Position numbers and translations under genes: made by a program | The notes under the pieces: model-generated | Database searches by the model: none | The model's input: only the letters and a program-made list of their open reading frames with translations | What the model was told of the DNA's origin: nothing | Part shown: positions 5,980 to 11,600 of the stretch, piece by piece | Layout of the letters: each line of letters opens with the position of its first letter | Numbering within the stretch: the first letter of the stretch is position 1 | Assembly: GCA_045644465.1 (NCBI GenBank) | Contig: JAZRGV010000053.1 | Span: forward strand, 1 to 13,265 | DNA from: HGM04593 sp045644465 | GTDB taxonomy: Bacteria > Bacteroidota > Bacteroidia > Bacteroidales > Bacteroidaceae | Direction: 5' to 3' | Length of the DNA: 13,265 nucleotides

Positions 5980-6606
5980 TTAGTTAGAAGTCTCAATGTC
6001 CTTGTTGATAAACCCTCTTACAATCTCTTCTAACTCCTCTGTACGCTTCAAGCAGAAACGTACCACCTTACGGTAGCCAGGTGCGAAACTTGCACAGAAA
6101 AAGCGTTCACCCTTAGGGCTAACAAAGTCTGGCTCAATGTGACACCTGTATGGAGAGTTCAAGAATTGTATGAACAACTCAACGCGAGGGTCTTTGTCTG
6201 ATGCTTCGAATATATGCTCCTCAGCCAAATAGCCTTCAGGGGCAGGAATTGTACCGCCCATAGCGGCTACCATGCACTCCACCAGCTTATAGTCTGCAAG
6301 CGTTTCGAAGTTACGGATGAACTTGTCGCGAAAGTTCATGCTTACAGTCATCTTGAGGTATCCCTCATCGTTCTTGAAGCTAACAATCACCTCTGTAGGG
6401 ATTGAAAGGAAAGAACTAAACATGTCAGTTATAACTTGAGTATCCAATCTCTTTGGCTGTGCCACAGCCGCGTCGCCCCTAGAGGCAGGCCAATTGATGT
6501 TCTGTTTCATCTTCTCTGTATTGTTATTAGATTCATTACTTGCTGCGTTTGCAACGTTGTCATTCACAGGTGCGTTTTGGCTCGCCAGCTCTTTCTCGTC
6601 TATCAT
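5980..6606 (-). CDS. Hypothetical protein, 208 residues, operon start
   Basis: Family not recognised. Residues 1-45 form an Asn/Ala/Glu-rich, probably disordered tail (NDNVANAASNESNNN), followed by a folded part from about 55 with alternating hydrophobic residues (EVIVSFKNDEGYLKMTVSM), a Pro/Gly turn (MGGTIPAPEGY) and a basic, aromatic C-terminal part (ERFFCASFAPGYRKVVRFCLKR). No membrane segment or signal is seen. Acidic-tail plus folded domain is also seen in single-strand-binding or replication accessory proteins, but nothing more supports that here. The ATG at 6606 is chosen: a longer in-frame TTG at 6681 falls inside the promoter box at 6679-6686, upstream of the predicted transcript start. 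It is the first gene of the operon leading to the helicase-like protein. Confidence 0.72.
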   Translation of the reverse strand: MIDEKELASQNAPVNDNVANAASNESNNNTEKMKQNINWPASRGDAAVAQPKRLDTQVITDMFSSFLSIPTEVIVSFKNDEGYLKMTVSMNFRDKFIRNFETLADYKLVECMVAAMGGTIPAPEGYLAEEHIFEASDKDPRVELFIQFLNSPYRCHIEPDFVSPKGERFFCASFAPGYRKVVRFCLKRTEELEEIVRGFINKDIETSN

Positions 6607-6651
6607 GACTTCTTGTTTTAAGTATATAAATAATTGTTTCCAATCTCCAAC

Positions 6652-6659
6652 GGGCGCCC
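6652..6659. promoter_or_regulatory. GC palindrome in operon leader
   Basis: The 8-base palindrome GGGCGCCC, flanked by CAAC and TTGTTG, lies in the predicted untranslated leader between the TACCTTTG box (6679-6686) and the ATG at 6606. It is conspicuous in AT-rich surroundings and could be an operator or a short leader hairpin. Confidence 0.3.
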
Positions 6660-6678
6660 TTGTTGTTGATTGACAGTG

Positions 6679-6686
6679 CAAAGGTA
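6679..6686 (-). promoter_or_regulatory. Promoter -7 box of three-gene operon
   Basis: TACCTTTG on the minus strand matches the Bacteroidetes -7 consensus TAnnTTTG. It lies about 70 bases before the ATG at 6606 and just after the terminator of the 286-residue gene. No TTG is found at the expected 20-base distance, so the -33 element is weak or absent. The same octamer occurs at 7660-7667 and at the tRNA promoter. Confidence 0.55.
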
Positions 6687-6712
6687 GCTCTGAATCTAGC
6701 TCGCTATTAGGA

Positions 6713-6763
6713 ATAAAAAAATCCGCTATTCTATTCCCCTTTCGGAAGAATGAATAACGGATT
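6713..6763 (-). terminator. Rho-independent terminator
   Basis: AATCCGCTATTC (6720-6731) pairs with GAATAACGGATT (6752-6763) over 12 bases with one wobble, and the interior adds a GAAA-capped stem. On the minus strand a run of T follows directly (ATTTTTTTATTCC). This is a strong intrinsic terminator for the 286-residue gene, 19 bases past its stop. Confidence 0.85.
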
Positions 6764-6781
6764 ACTGTAAAATATGTCTAT

Positions 6782-7642
6782 TTAATGGACTATAAATTCT
6801 GGGTAAACGTTACTTACATTATTAGGATATTCATAATCTTTGTATTGTTTAAGAAACGCTTTTAAAGTCTCGTTTTCAATATCTATCCAACAATCGTTGT
6901 CGGACAAGTTAGAGAAGTATATTAACTGACTTACTAAATCCATTTCTTTGATGGAGTAGTTTGCCCCTTTCTTGCGTTTGCTTTTTATATGCTCTTGCGT
7001 GTCGAAGAAACTCAAAAGGATTTTGGCGAAGTAAACAATAATTGGGGAGTCTTTAATCATTATTGTTTCTTCATTTTCCTCTCTTGTGTATAGACTTTTC
7101 ATTGTTGAGTGGTCTGCACCGTTCAACTGATTTTGAATAGCTGTCGCTAAGAACTGCAATGCTATTGGCGATTCTACAGATATTTTCTGTTTGCCTATTT
7201 TGAAATTTAGAGTAGCAGTTTCGTTATCAGCATTAACTATCAATTCTACCAATTTTTGCAACTGTTCAAATGGAGTTGCTTTCATCGTTACACCTTGGTA
7301 GAATAGGCTACAGCAATAATCAAGAGCAAAGAGGTACAGGCACCAAAATTTGTCGGTGTCTAATTCAAGTTCTTTCAGCAAATGCCCTACAGTCTGAGTG
7401 TATTCTTTATATTGATTCTGCTTTAACAGTTTGCCATCATTGTATCTGTTCTTAAATATGGCAACAATCTCGCTGTACCCGAACACTGGGGGTTCAATCT
7501 TTTCAGCGGATTCTGTTGTCTTTTTATCTATTTCTACATTTATGCGATATTCGTAATCGTCCATATTGGGTACGTATAAAAATTCCACATCATTGATGTA
7601 GTCGAATAATTTCGCATCTTCCCAAGTTATCTTGTCTTTCAT
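6782..7642 (-). CDS. Hypothetical protein, 286 residues
   Basis: I do not recognise a family. The protein is acidic and mostly helical in appearance, with a central hydrophobic helix-rich region (FWCLYLFALDYCCSLFY, about 99-115) that is more likely a core helix than a membrane span, and Asp/Glu/Tyr-rich ends (NMDDYEYRINVEIDKK at about 26-41; QYKDYEYPNN near the C-terminus). There is no signal peptide or known catalytic motif. It starts at ATG 7642, only about ten bases after the predicted transcript start (TACCTTTG at 7660-7667), so its leader is very short. It is a single-gene unit, bounded by the integrase terminator upstream and its own strong terminator downstream. Its position between the integrase and the replication-like genes is that of many accessory genes; no role can be assigned. 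Confidence 0.75.
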   Translation of the reverse strand: MKDKITWEDAKLFDYINDVEFLYVPNMDDYEYRINVEIDKKTTESAEKIEPPVFGYSEIVAIFKNRYNDGKLLKQNQYKEYTQTVGHLLKELELDTDKFWCLYLFALDYCCSLFYQGVTMKATPFEQLQKLVELIVNADNETATLNFKIGKQKISVESPIALQFLATAIQNQLNGADHSTMKSLYTREENEETIMIKDSPIIVYFAKILLSFFDTQEHIKSKRKKGANYSIKEMDLVSQLIYFSNLSDNDCWIDIENETLKAFLKQYKDYEYPNNVSNVYPEFIVH

Positions 7643-7659
7643 CGTTCTGCTGTTTGCTC

Positions 7660-7667
7660 CAAAGGTA
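7660..7667 (-). promoter_or_regulatory. Promoter -7 box of the 286-residue gene
   Basis: TACCTTTG on the minus strand matches the Bacteroidetes -7 element and begins two bases after the T-tract of the integrase terminator. The ATG at 7642 follows after about 18 bases, giving a short leader. The nearest upstream TTG is 24 bases away, longer than usual, so the -33 element is doubtful. Confidence 0.55.
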
Positions 7668-7701
7668 CAAAAAACTCCACCTGTTAAAAAACAAGTGGAG
7701 T
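7668..7701 (-). terminator. Integrase rho-independent terminator
   Basis: ACTCCACCTGTT (7674-7685) pairs with AACAAGTGGAGT (7690-7701) over 12 positions with one mismatch and a 4-base loop; on the minus strand TTTTTTG follows. It starts 7 bases past the integrase stop codon. Confidence 0.85.
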
Positions 7702-7707
7702 GAATTT

Positions 7708-8979
7708 TTACGATTTACCGAAGACGTACTTAACAACCTTTGCATTTGCCTTGTTCTCATTGACGAAGTCGCGTTCAATATAAATGTCCGTTACTTTCAT
7801 GGAGTCGTCCAAGTGGTTCAGCGCGGCATGCACTGTGTACTTGTCAATGCCTACCTTGTTTACCGCGATGGTAGCCCATGAATGTCGAGCCGCATAGTAT
7901 TCCAAGTCATCAACACCCAATATTGAGCCTATTTCTTTCAAACCGCGATTGAGAGCTTTGTTGAATCCTTTTTCGTTGGCATAATATTGGTAAAAATTGA
8001 ATATGCGCTTACCAGTGGTGTCTCTGTACTTCTCAACCAACGGCAAAATGAATGAGGGAATATCAACCTGCATTTTTGCGCCATCAGCCCTGCGTGCCTT
8101 AGTCTTGGTGCGGTTGTAAATGATAGTGCCGTTCTGTAAATCGGTGGCAAAATAAAGGTCTGCGGAGTTCATTCCAATTAGACAGAATGATAGCACGAAA
8201 CAGTCTTTTGCCAAGTCGTAACGGCACGTTGATTTGTGTCCTTTCATTATTCCTTTATATGGGAGTTCCCAAACCTTTTTGATTATATCAGATGGAATAG
8301 CCCTTTTGCGTGTTGCTTCCTGTTTGGGGATAACGAAATTGTCAAATGGCGAGTGTGGTATTACAATAATGCCTTTATCTATCTTGTTGTACTTCCTTTT
8401 TGCTTCGTTGAATAGTTTCTTAATGCTTATTAGGTATAGCGAAATAGCGCGGTTAGATGGCACGCGCTTTCCCTCGGCAATGAGTTGCGCTGTTCGTATC
8501 TCACGTTCTCTATTCAAAAATGATTTGAATTGCTCTAAGAAATCAGATGTAATTTGGTCTATGTTCAAATTATCTTTGCCAACGAAGCGAACTAGGGTAT
8601 TAACGGCTGTTGTGTAATTGGGTGCACCTTTGATAGTTGCCGCGGCTATCCACTCGCGGCAGAACTTTACGAAGTCTATTGTCTGCTGTTTCTCGCGCTC
8701 GCCATTGAGATAGTCCATTACCTCGTCAATAGTGTAGCGGTTCAATTCGATTTGTAGTTTGGCGCACCTCTCTTGGTAATTGCGGATAAGGCTGTCTACC
8801 TCTCGCTTTAATGGGGAAGATTGCTTGATTCTCAGGTCTTTAGTTAAGTCTGACGGGGTTGCAAACAGGCTTGTACCCTGCCGTCTCATTTTCCTGTCAA
8901 GGGTAAATCTTAACTTTACATTGTAAGTTCCATCGAGTCTTTTTCCATCACTCTTGATTTCTGCGTTGATTGTCAACAT
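7708..8979 (-). CDS. Tyrosine integrase (Bacteroidetes type)
   Basis: A 423-residue tyrosine integrase: an N-terminal arm-binding-like domain (about 1-75, with DGTYNVKLRFTLDRKMRRQGTS-like beta strands), a SAM-like core-binding domain (about 95-215) and a catalytic domain (about 235-423). Visible catalytic residues are a Lys near 292-294, Arg365 in AARHSWAT, His389 in ALNHLDD and the nucleophile Tyr400 in DIYIERD. The first catalytic arginine is replaced by Asn271 in GMNSADL, and the His of the HxxR box is Tyr362, both as in some Bacteroidetes integrases such as IntDOT, which has Ser at the first position. The ATG at 8979 is preferred; a GTG at 9087 would add 36 residues that overlap the tRNA terminator and match no domain. 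It is the outermost element gene, next to the tRNA, and should integrate and excise the element there. An 11-base tandem repeat lies just upstream. Confidence 0.92.
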   Translation of the reverse strand: MLTINAEIKSDGKRLDGTYNVKLRFTLDRKMRRQGTSLFATPSDLTKDLRIKQSSPLKREVDSLIRNYQERCAKLQIELNRYTIDEVMDYLNGEREKQQTIDFVKFCREWIAAATIKGAPNYTTAVNTLVRFVGKDNLNIDQITSDFLEQFKSFLNREREIRTAQLIAEGKRVPSNRAISLYLISIKKLFNEAKRKYNKIDKGIIVIPHSPFDNFVIPKQEATRKRAIPSDIIKKVWELPYKGIMKGHKSTCRYDLAKDCFVLSFCLIGMNSADLYFATDLQNGTIIYNRTKTKARRADGAKMQVDIPSFILPLVEKYRDTTGKRIFNFYQYYANEKGFNKALNRGLKEIGSILGVDDLEYYAARHSWATIAVNKVGIDKYTVHAALNHLDDSMKVTDIYIERDFVNENKANAKVVKYVFGKS

Positions 8980-8995
8980 TTTACAGTTCGTTTTT

Positions 8996-9017
8996 AGCGG
9001 TAAACAAGCGGTAAACA
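8996..9017. repeat. 11-bp tandem repeat upstream of integrase
   Basis: AGCGGTAAACA occurs twice, head to tail and exact (8996-9006 and 9007-9017), 17 bases upstream of the integrase ATG and about 130 bases from the tRNA end. Its position and length suit arm-type binding sites of a tyrosine integrase or an excisionase, or an operator on the integrase promoter. Confidence 0.6.
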
Positions 9018-9070
9018 AATGCTTCAAATTAGCTATAAAACAGCCTGTTCTTGACATCCTGCGCGACTCG

Positions 9071-9137
9071 GAAATCTCAAAAAACACAAAAAAGAAAAGC
9101 GCTAACTGCTTGTTTTTGTTGCAATTAACGCTTTTCT
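9071..9137 (-). terminator. tRNA terminator at the element boundary
   Basis: AGAAAAGCGCTAA (9093-9105) and TTAACGCTTTTCT (9125-9137) are complementary at 12 of 13 positions around a 19-base loop. On the minus strand the stem is followed by a T-rich tract (TTTTTTGTGTTTTTTG). It starts 6 bases past the tRNA 3' end and should terminate tRNA transcription before the integrase gene. Confidence 0.7.
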
Positions 9138-9143
9138 AACTTG

Positions 9144-9217
9144 TGGGCCATCTTGGGCTTGAACCAAGGACCTCCAGATTATGAGTCTGTTGCTCTAACC
9201 GACTGAGCTAAAAGCCC
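9144..9217 (-). tRNA. tRNA with CAU anticodon (Met, or Ile2)
   Basis: A 74-base tRNA with all arms visible on the minus strand: acceptor 5' GGGCTTT, D-stem GCTC/GAGC, anticodon loop CTCATAA, variable AGGTC, T-stem CTTGG/CCAAG with loop TTCAAGC, acceptor 3' ATGGCCC and discriminator A. CCA is not encoded. The CAU anticodon fits elongator methionine, or tRNA-Ile2 whose C34 is modified to lysidine; the sequence resembles both and the choice is left open, with Met slightly favoured. There is no resemblance to initiator tRNA (three G-C pairs beneath the anticodon loop are absent). The acceptor has a U-U mismatch at 6-67 and the anticodon stem an A-G at 27-43. It is the likely attachment site of the element. 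Confidence 0.9.
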
Positions 9218-9246
9218 GAGTATTTCTGTTTTCTTGAAATACGGTG

Positions 9247-9277
9247 CAAAGGTATGGTATTTTATTATAGATTGCAA
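9247..9277 (-). promoter_or_regulatory. tRNA promoter
   Basis: On the minus strand TTG (9277-9275) and TACCTTTG (9254-9247) are separated by 20 bases, a full match to the Bacteroidetes promoter. The tRNA 5' end lies 30 bases downstream of the -7 box, leaving a short leader for processing. Confidence 0.8.
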
Positions 9278-9360
9278 ATTTTTTGAACTAAAAAATATTA
9301 GAAATGTCTATATTGTGTTGTGTCGATGCAAATAAATTTCTTTAAAAGCTATTTTTTGTG

Positions 9361-9368
9361 TATGTTTG
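9361..9368 (+). promoter_or_regulatory. ribF promoter -7 box
   Basis: TATGTTTG matches TAnnTTTG. The predicted transcript start is near 9374, about 45 bases before the ATG at 9419. No TTG is found 20 bases upstream (TTC instead), so the -33 element is weak. It is divergent from the tRNA promoter. Confidence 0.55.
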
Positions 9369-9382
9369 CAACGTAAAATGTG

Positions 9383-9394
9383 TAAAACGTTTTA
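9383..9394. promoter_or_regulatory. 12-bp palindrome in ribF leader
   Basis: TAAAACGTTTTA is a perfect 12-base palindrome located between the predicted ribF transcript start and its ATG. Its position suits an operator, but no regulator is known to me for it. No FMN-riboswitch-like structure is visible. Confidence 0.35.
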
Positions 9395-9418
9395 TGCTTG
9401 TTGGAATGTGTCAAAGCA

Positions 9419-10348
9419 ATGGAGATAATAACCGATATAAATAAATTCGAGGCTATGCCTTGTGCTGCAACCATCGGCTCGTTCGATGGTGTGCACCTTG
9501 GACATCGTGCTATGCTTAAAGAGTTGCAGTGCCGCGCAGCCGAACAGGGCCTTCCTGTTATGGTTGTTACGTTTGCAAGCCACCCCCGTATGCTTTTTCA
9601 CAGCTCGAACGAGCCGTTTCTCTTGTCAACCACCGCCGAGAAGATTGCCTTGTTTAAAGCCTGTGGCGTCGATTATTGCGTAGTACTCGATTTTACACCC
9701 CAGATGGCCGCTATGAGTGCCGAGCGTTTCATGCGAGAGGTTCTTATGGAGCGTCTTGGTGTCAGGTTATTATGTGTGGGATATGACCATCATTTTGGCA
9801 AGCCCCGGGAAGGTGAAGGCTTTGAACAATATGCCAAGTATGGCCAGGCGTTGGGCTTGAAGCTTTTTATGGCATCACCATTTGTTGTCAACGACGTGGC
9901 TGTGAGTTCCTCAAAGGTGCGTCGTGCATTGGCTACCGGTGATATATCTGCTGCCTGTTCGCTGTTGGGGTATGATTATGCATTTGCCGGCACTGTCGTT
10001 CATGGTGCGGCTATAGGACGTTCTTTGGGCTTCCCTACGGCAAATATATCGTTGCACGATGACATGAAGCTGTTGCCTGCCGATGGAGTATATGCGGTGC
10101 GCCTCTCTTGCGACGGCAACGTATATAAAGGAGTGATGAATATTGGTGTTAGGCCCACCATTGGGGAGAATCTTCATCGTACAGTCGAAGTGTATATAAT
10201 TGATTACAATGGCGATTTGTATGGCAAAGATGTGGTAGTTGCTGTGGCGCATCGTGTTCGTGGCGAGATGGTTTTTGAAAGCATCGATGCTTTACGTTGC
10301 CAGATAAACAACGATGTCGAATATGTGAAAAGTGAGATAGATATATGA
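9419..10348 (+). CDS. ribF: Riboflavin kinase / FAD synthetase RibF
   Basis: A 309-residue bifunctional enzyme that phosphorylates riboflavin to FMN and adenylylates FMN to FAD in the cytoplasm. The N-terminal FAD-synthetase (nucleotidyltransferase) domain, about 1-185, shows GSFDGVHLGH (20-29), GYDHHFGK (121-128) and VSSSKVRRAL (162-171). The C-terminal riboflavin-kinase domain, about 186-309, shows GRSLGFPTAN (200-209), GVMNIGVRPT and VEVYIIDYNGDLYGK. Length is normal for the family. The ATG at 9419 is chosen because it begins just before the conserved domain; a TTG 21 bases upstream is in frame but unneeded. The stop overlaps the ATG of the CPBP protease gene (ATGA), so the two are translationally coupled. 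Gene order and direction are opposite to the element, marking the return to chromosome. Confidence 0.97.
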   Translation: MEIITDINKFEAMPCAATIGSFDGVHLGHRAMLKELQCRAAEQGLPVMVVTFASHPRMLFHSSNEPFLLSTTAEKIALFKACGVDYCVVLDFTPQMAAMSAERFMREVLMERLGVRLLCVGYDHHFGKPREGEGFEQYAKYGQALGLKLFMASPFVVNDVAVSSSKVRRALATGDISAACSLLGYDYAFAGTVVHGAAIGRSLGFPTANISLHDDMKLLPADGVYAVRLSCDGNVYKGVMNIGVRPTIGENLHRTVEVYIIDYNGDLYGKDVVVAVAHRVRGEMVFESIDALRCQINNDVEYVKSEIDI

Positions 10349-11241
10349 TGAAAAATATTTTAAGAACAGCCGGATATATATTGATGCTGGTCTTTGCCTA
10401 TATGGCTTTTCAGGTCTGTTTTACCTTTATTGTGATGATGTTGGCAATGGTGTATGCCGTTGTTAAAGGGTTGATACCTGCCGGATCCTTGCGTTGCTTG
10501 GGTGAATATGACGTGCTGCTCTCTTCACCTGCTACAAACAACATATATATATGGTCTATGGCCATAGGGCTTTTTTTGTCATCGTCGGCAATGTTGCTCT
10601 TTCTATATCTTATAAGAGGCTACAGGCTTAAGCCCGATTTGCTTCGTTCCATGACGGTAAAGCCTCTTGTCTATTCTACTCTGTTGGTATTCTCCTCGAT
10701 GTTCGCATTGAATATCTTTGTGCAGTGGTTTGGCCTTGAGGATAAACTGTCGGTTGAGATGAGTGAGCTGTCACGTAATGCCTTGGGCGTAATAACTATC
10801 TCCTTGATAGCTCCATTGCTCGAAGAGGTGTTATTCAGGGGTGCCATACAAGGCTATATGATGCGTCGTTATAATCCCTGGGTAGCTATTGTGTGTGCAG
10901 CTCTTGTCTTTGGAATATTTCACCTGAATCCTGTGCAGATGGTTTATGCAACCTTGATGGGCATTGTTTTTGGCTGGATATATTACCGCACGGGCAGTCT
11001 ATTGTCGGTTATTGCGGGCCACGTGTTGAACAACTCCATGGCTGCGCTTGCTTTGCAGCTACTCCCCGAAGGTGAAGTGATGCCGGTTGTCAATATTGCA
11101 GCATCATCGACGGCGCAAATAGTGTCGGACGTGTTCAGCTTTGTCTTCTTTGTTGCTCTGTCGGTCTATTTTGCAATAAAACTGCATGCAGTTCAGCCGC
11201 CTGTTCCATCGCCCTGGCACGATGCTGCAAATGCTGTGTAA
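10345..11241 (+). CDS. CPBP family intramembrane metalloprotease
   Basis: A 298-residue multi-spanning membrane protein of the CPBP (CAAX protease and bacteriocin-processing, Abi) family, related to eukaryotic Rce1. About six to eight hydrophobic segments are visible, the first at 10-40, others near 70-90, 108-125, 146-160, 178-192, 197-213, 218-235 and 255-280. The conserved catalytic motifs are present: EEVLFR (Glu160, Glu161, Arg165), FGIFH (His193) and HVLNN (His226, Asn230). Members cleave or process membrane substrates; the target here is unknown. It has no recognisable bacteriocin or immunity neighbour, so it is more likely a housekeeping or stress-related protease. Its ATG overlaps the ribF stop (ATGA); a second ATG directly follows. 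It probably shares the ribF promoter. The sequence ends with a short polar tail. Confidence 0.92.
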   Translation: MMKNILRTAGYILMLVFAYMAFQVCFTFIVMMLAMVYAVVKGLIPAGSLRCLGEYDVLLSSPATNNIYIWSMAIGLFLSSSAMLLFLYLIRGYRLKPDLLRSMTVKPLVYSTLLVFSSMFALNIFVQWFGLEDKLSVEMSELSRNALGVITISLIAPLLEEVLFRGAIQGYMMRRYNPWVAIVCAALVFGIFHLNPVQMVYATLMGIVFGWIYYRTGSLLSVIAGHVLNNSMAALALQLLPEGEVMPVVNIAASSTAQIVSDVFSFVFFVALSVYFAIKLHAVQPPVPSPWHDAANAV

Positions 11242-11444
11242 ATCAATTTTTTTCTACTTTTTTTCGATAAAAAAACAGTTAAGTCAAAATGTCAAGCAAA
11301 CGTCCTTGTTTGTTGAAAAAAGAAAGTCATTAACTTGTTGCTTTGTGATTAGTGGACACTTCTTTTGGCTTTTTTTGATAATTTTGACATTGAAAAATTC
11401 GTTAATTATTGCTAAAAAACACCATTTTTGCTCTTTTTTTACCC
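11242..11444 (+). other. AT-rich gap between CPBP gene and pckA promoter
   Basis: No gene is evident. A T7/A7 inverted stretch around CGAT (11258-11275) might end transcription of the CPBP gene, but it lacks the GC-rich stem of a good terminator. The rest is homopolymer-rich, with a loose pair ATGTCAA (11289-11295) and TTGACAT further right. An open reading frame starting inside the CPBP gene runs through it, but it has low-complexity composition and no homology that I recognise. Confidence 0.4.
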
Positions 11445-11468
11445 AATTAAAGAAATTTTTCTTTAATT
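11445..11468. promoter_or_regulatory. Palindrome just upstream of the pckA promoter
   Basis: AATTAAAGAAA (11445-11455) and TTTCTTTAATT (11458-11468) form a perfect 11-base inverted repeat with a 2-base centre, ending three bases before the -33 TTG of the pckA promoter. The position suits a regulator binding site controlling pckA (gluconeogenesis is normally regulated). With such a small loop it is less likely to work as an RNA hairpin. Confidence 0.45.
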
Positions 11469-11471
11469 AGT

Positions 11472-11502
11472 TTGAGATATTAAGCAAAAAGATATATATT
11501 TG
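11472..11502 (+). promoter_or_regulatory. pckA promoter and leader
   Basis: TTG (11472-11474) and TATATTTG (11495-11502) are separated by 20 bases, a full Bacteroidetes promoter. The transcript should start near 11507, giving a leader of about 90 bases with a small AACTT/AAGTT hairpin (11512-11525) at its beginning and an AT-rich stretch with no Shine-Dalgarno before the ATG at 11601. Confidence 0.8.
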
Positions 11503-11600
11503 CACTTGGAGAACTTCGGCAAGTTGGAGTAATATGCTTGCGGGTTTTCTTGAAATGTGATTAATAAAGAGTATTAACTAATAATTTATTTTTTAAAATT

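Larger units (their letters stand above)
1..9143 (-). mobile_element. Integrative element in a tRNA gene (right-hand part)
   Basis: A run of leftward genes with a tyrosine integrase as the outermost gene, placed directly beside the 3' end of a tRNA gene, is the classic arrangement of an integrative element that uses the tRNA as its attachment site. The cargo is typical of Bacteroidetes elements: DUF3871 protein, winged-helix protein, small tyrosine recombinase, helicase-like protein and unknowns. The region looks more AT-rich than the flanking pckA side. I found no copy of the tRNA 3' end elsewhere in the window, so the left attachment site is probably outside it. The right boundary is taken as the end of the tRNA, but it could lie up to about 60 bases further left. 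An IS3-family element lies at the left edge. No conjugation or phage structural genes are seen, so it may be a conjugative element, a mobilizable island or a phage satellite. Confidence 0.65.

Noticed and set aside
6607..6681. TTG-initiated extension of the 208-residue protein
   Set aside because: The TTG lies within the TACCTTTG promoter box, so it would not be transcribed.
8980..9087. 36-residue N-terminal extension of the integrase (GTG start)
   Set aside because: It runs through the 11-bp repeats and the terminator of the tRNA and matches no integrase domain; the ATG at 8979 begins at the usual domain start.
1..9143. Search for a second copy of the tRNA 3' end as the left attachment site
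   Set aside because: No segment matching the tRNA T-arm and acceptor (GGGCCATCTTGGGCTTG) was seen elsewhere; only a six-base GTGGGC match near 205-215, which is not significant.
11186..11470. 94-codon reading frame from the CPBP gene into the pckA upstream gap
   Set aside because: It is phenylalanine- and lysine-rich from T and A runs, starts inside a real gene, and runs into the palindrome upstream of the pckA promoter.
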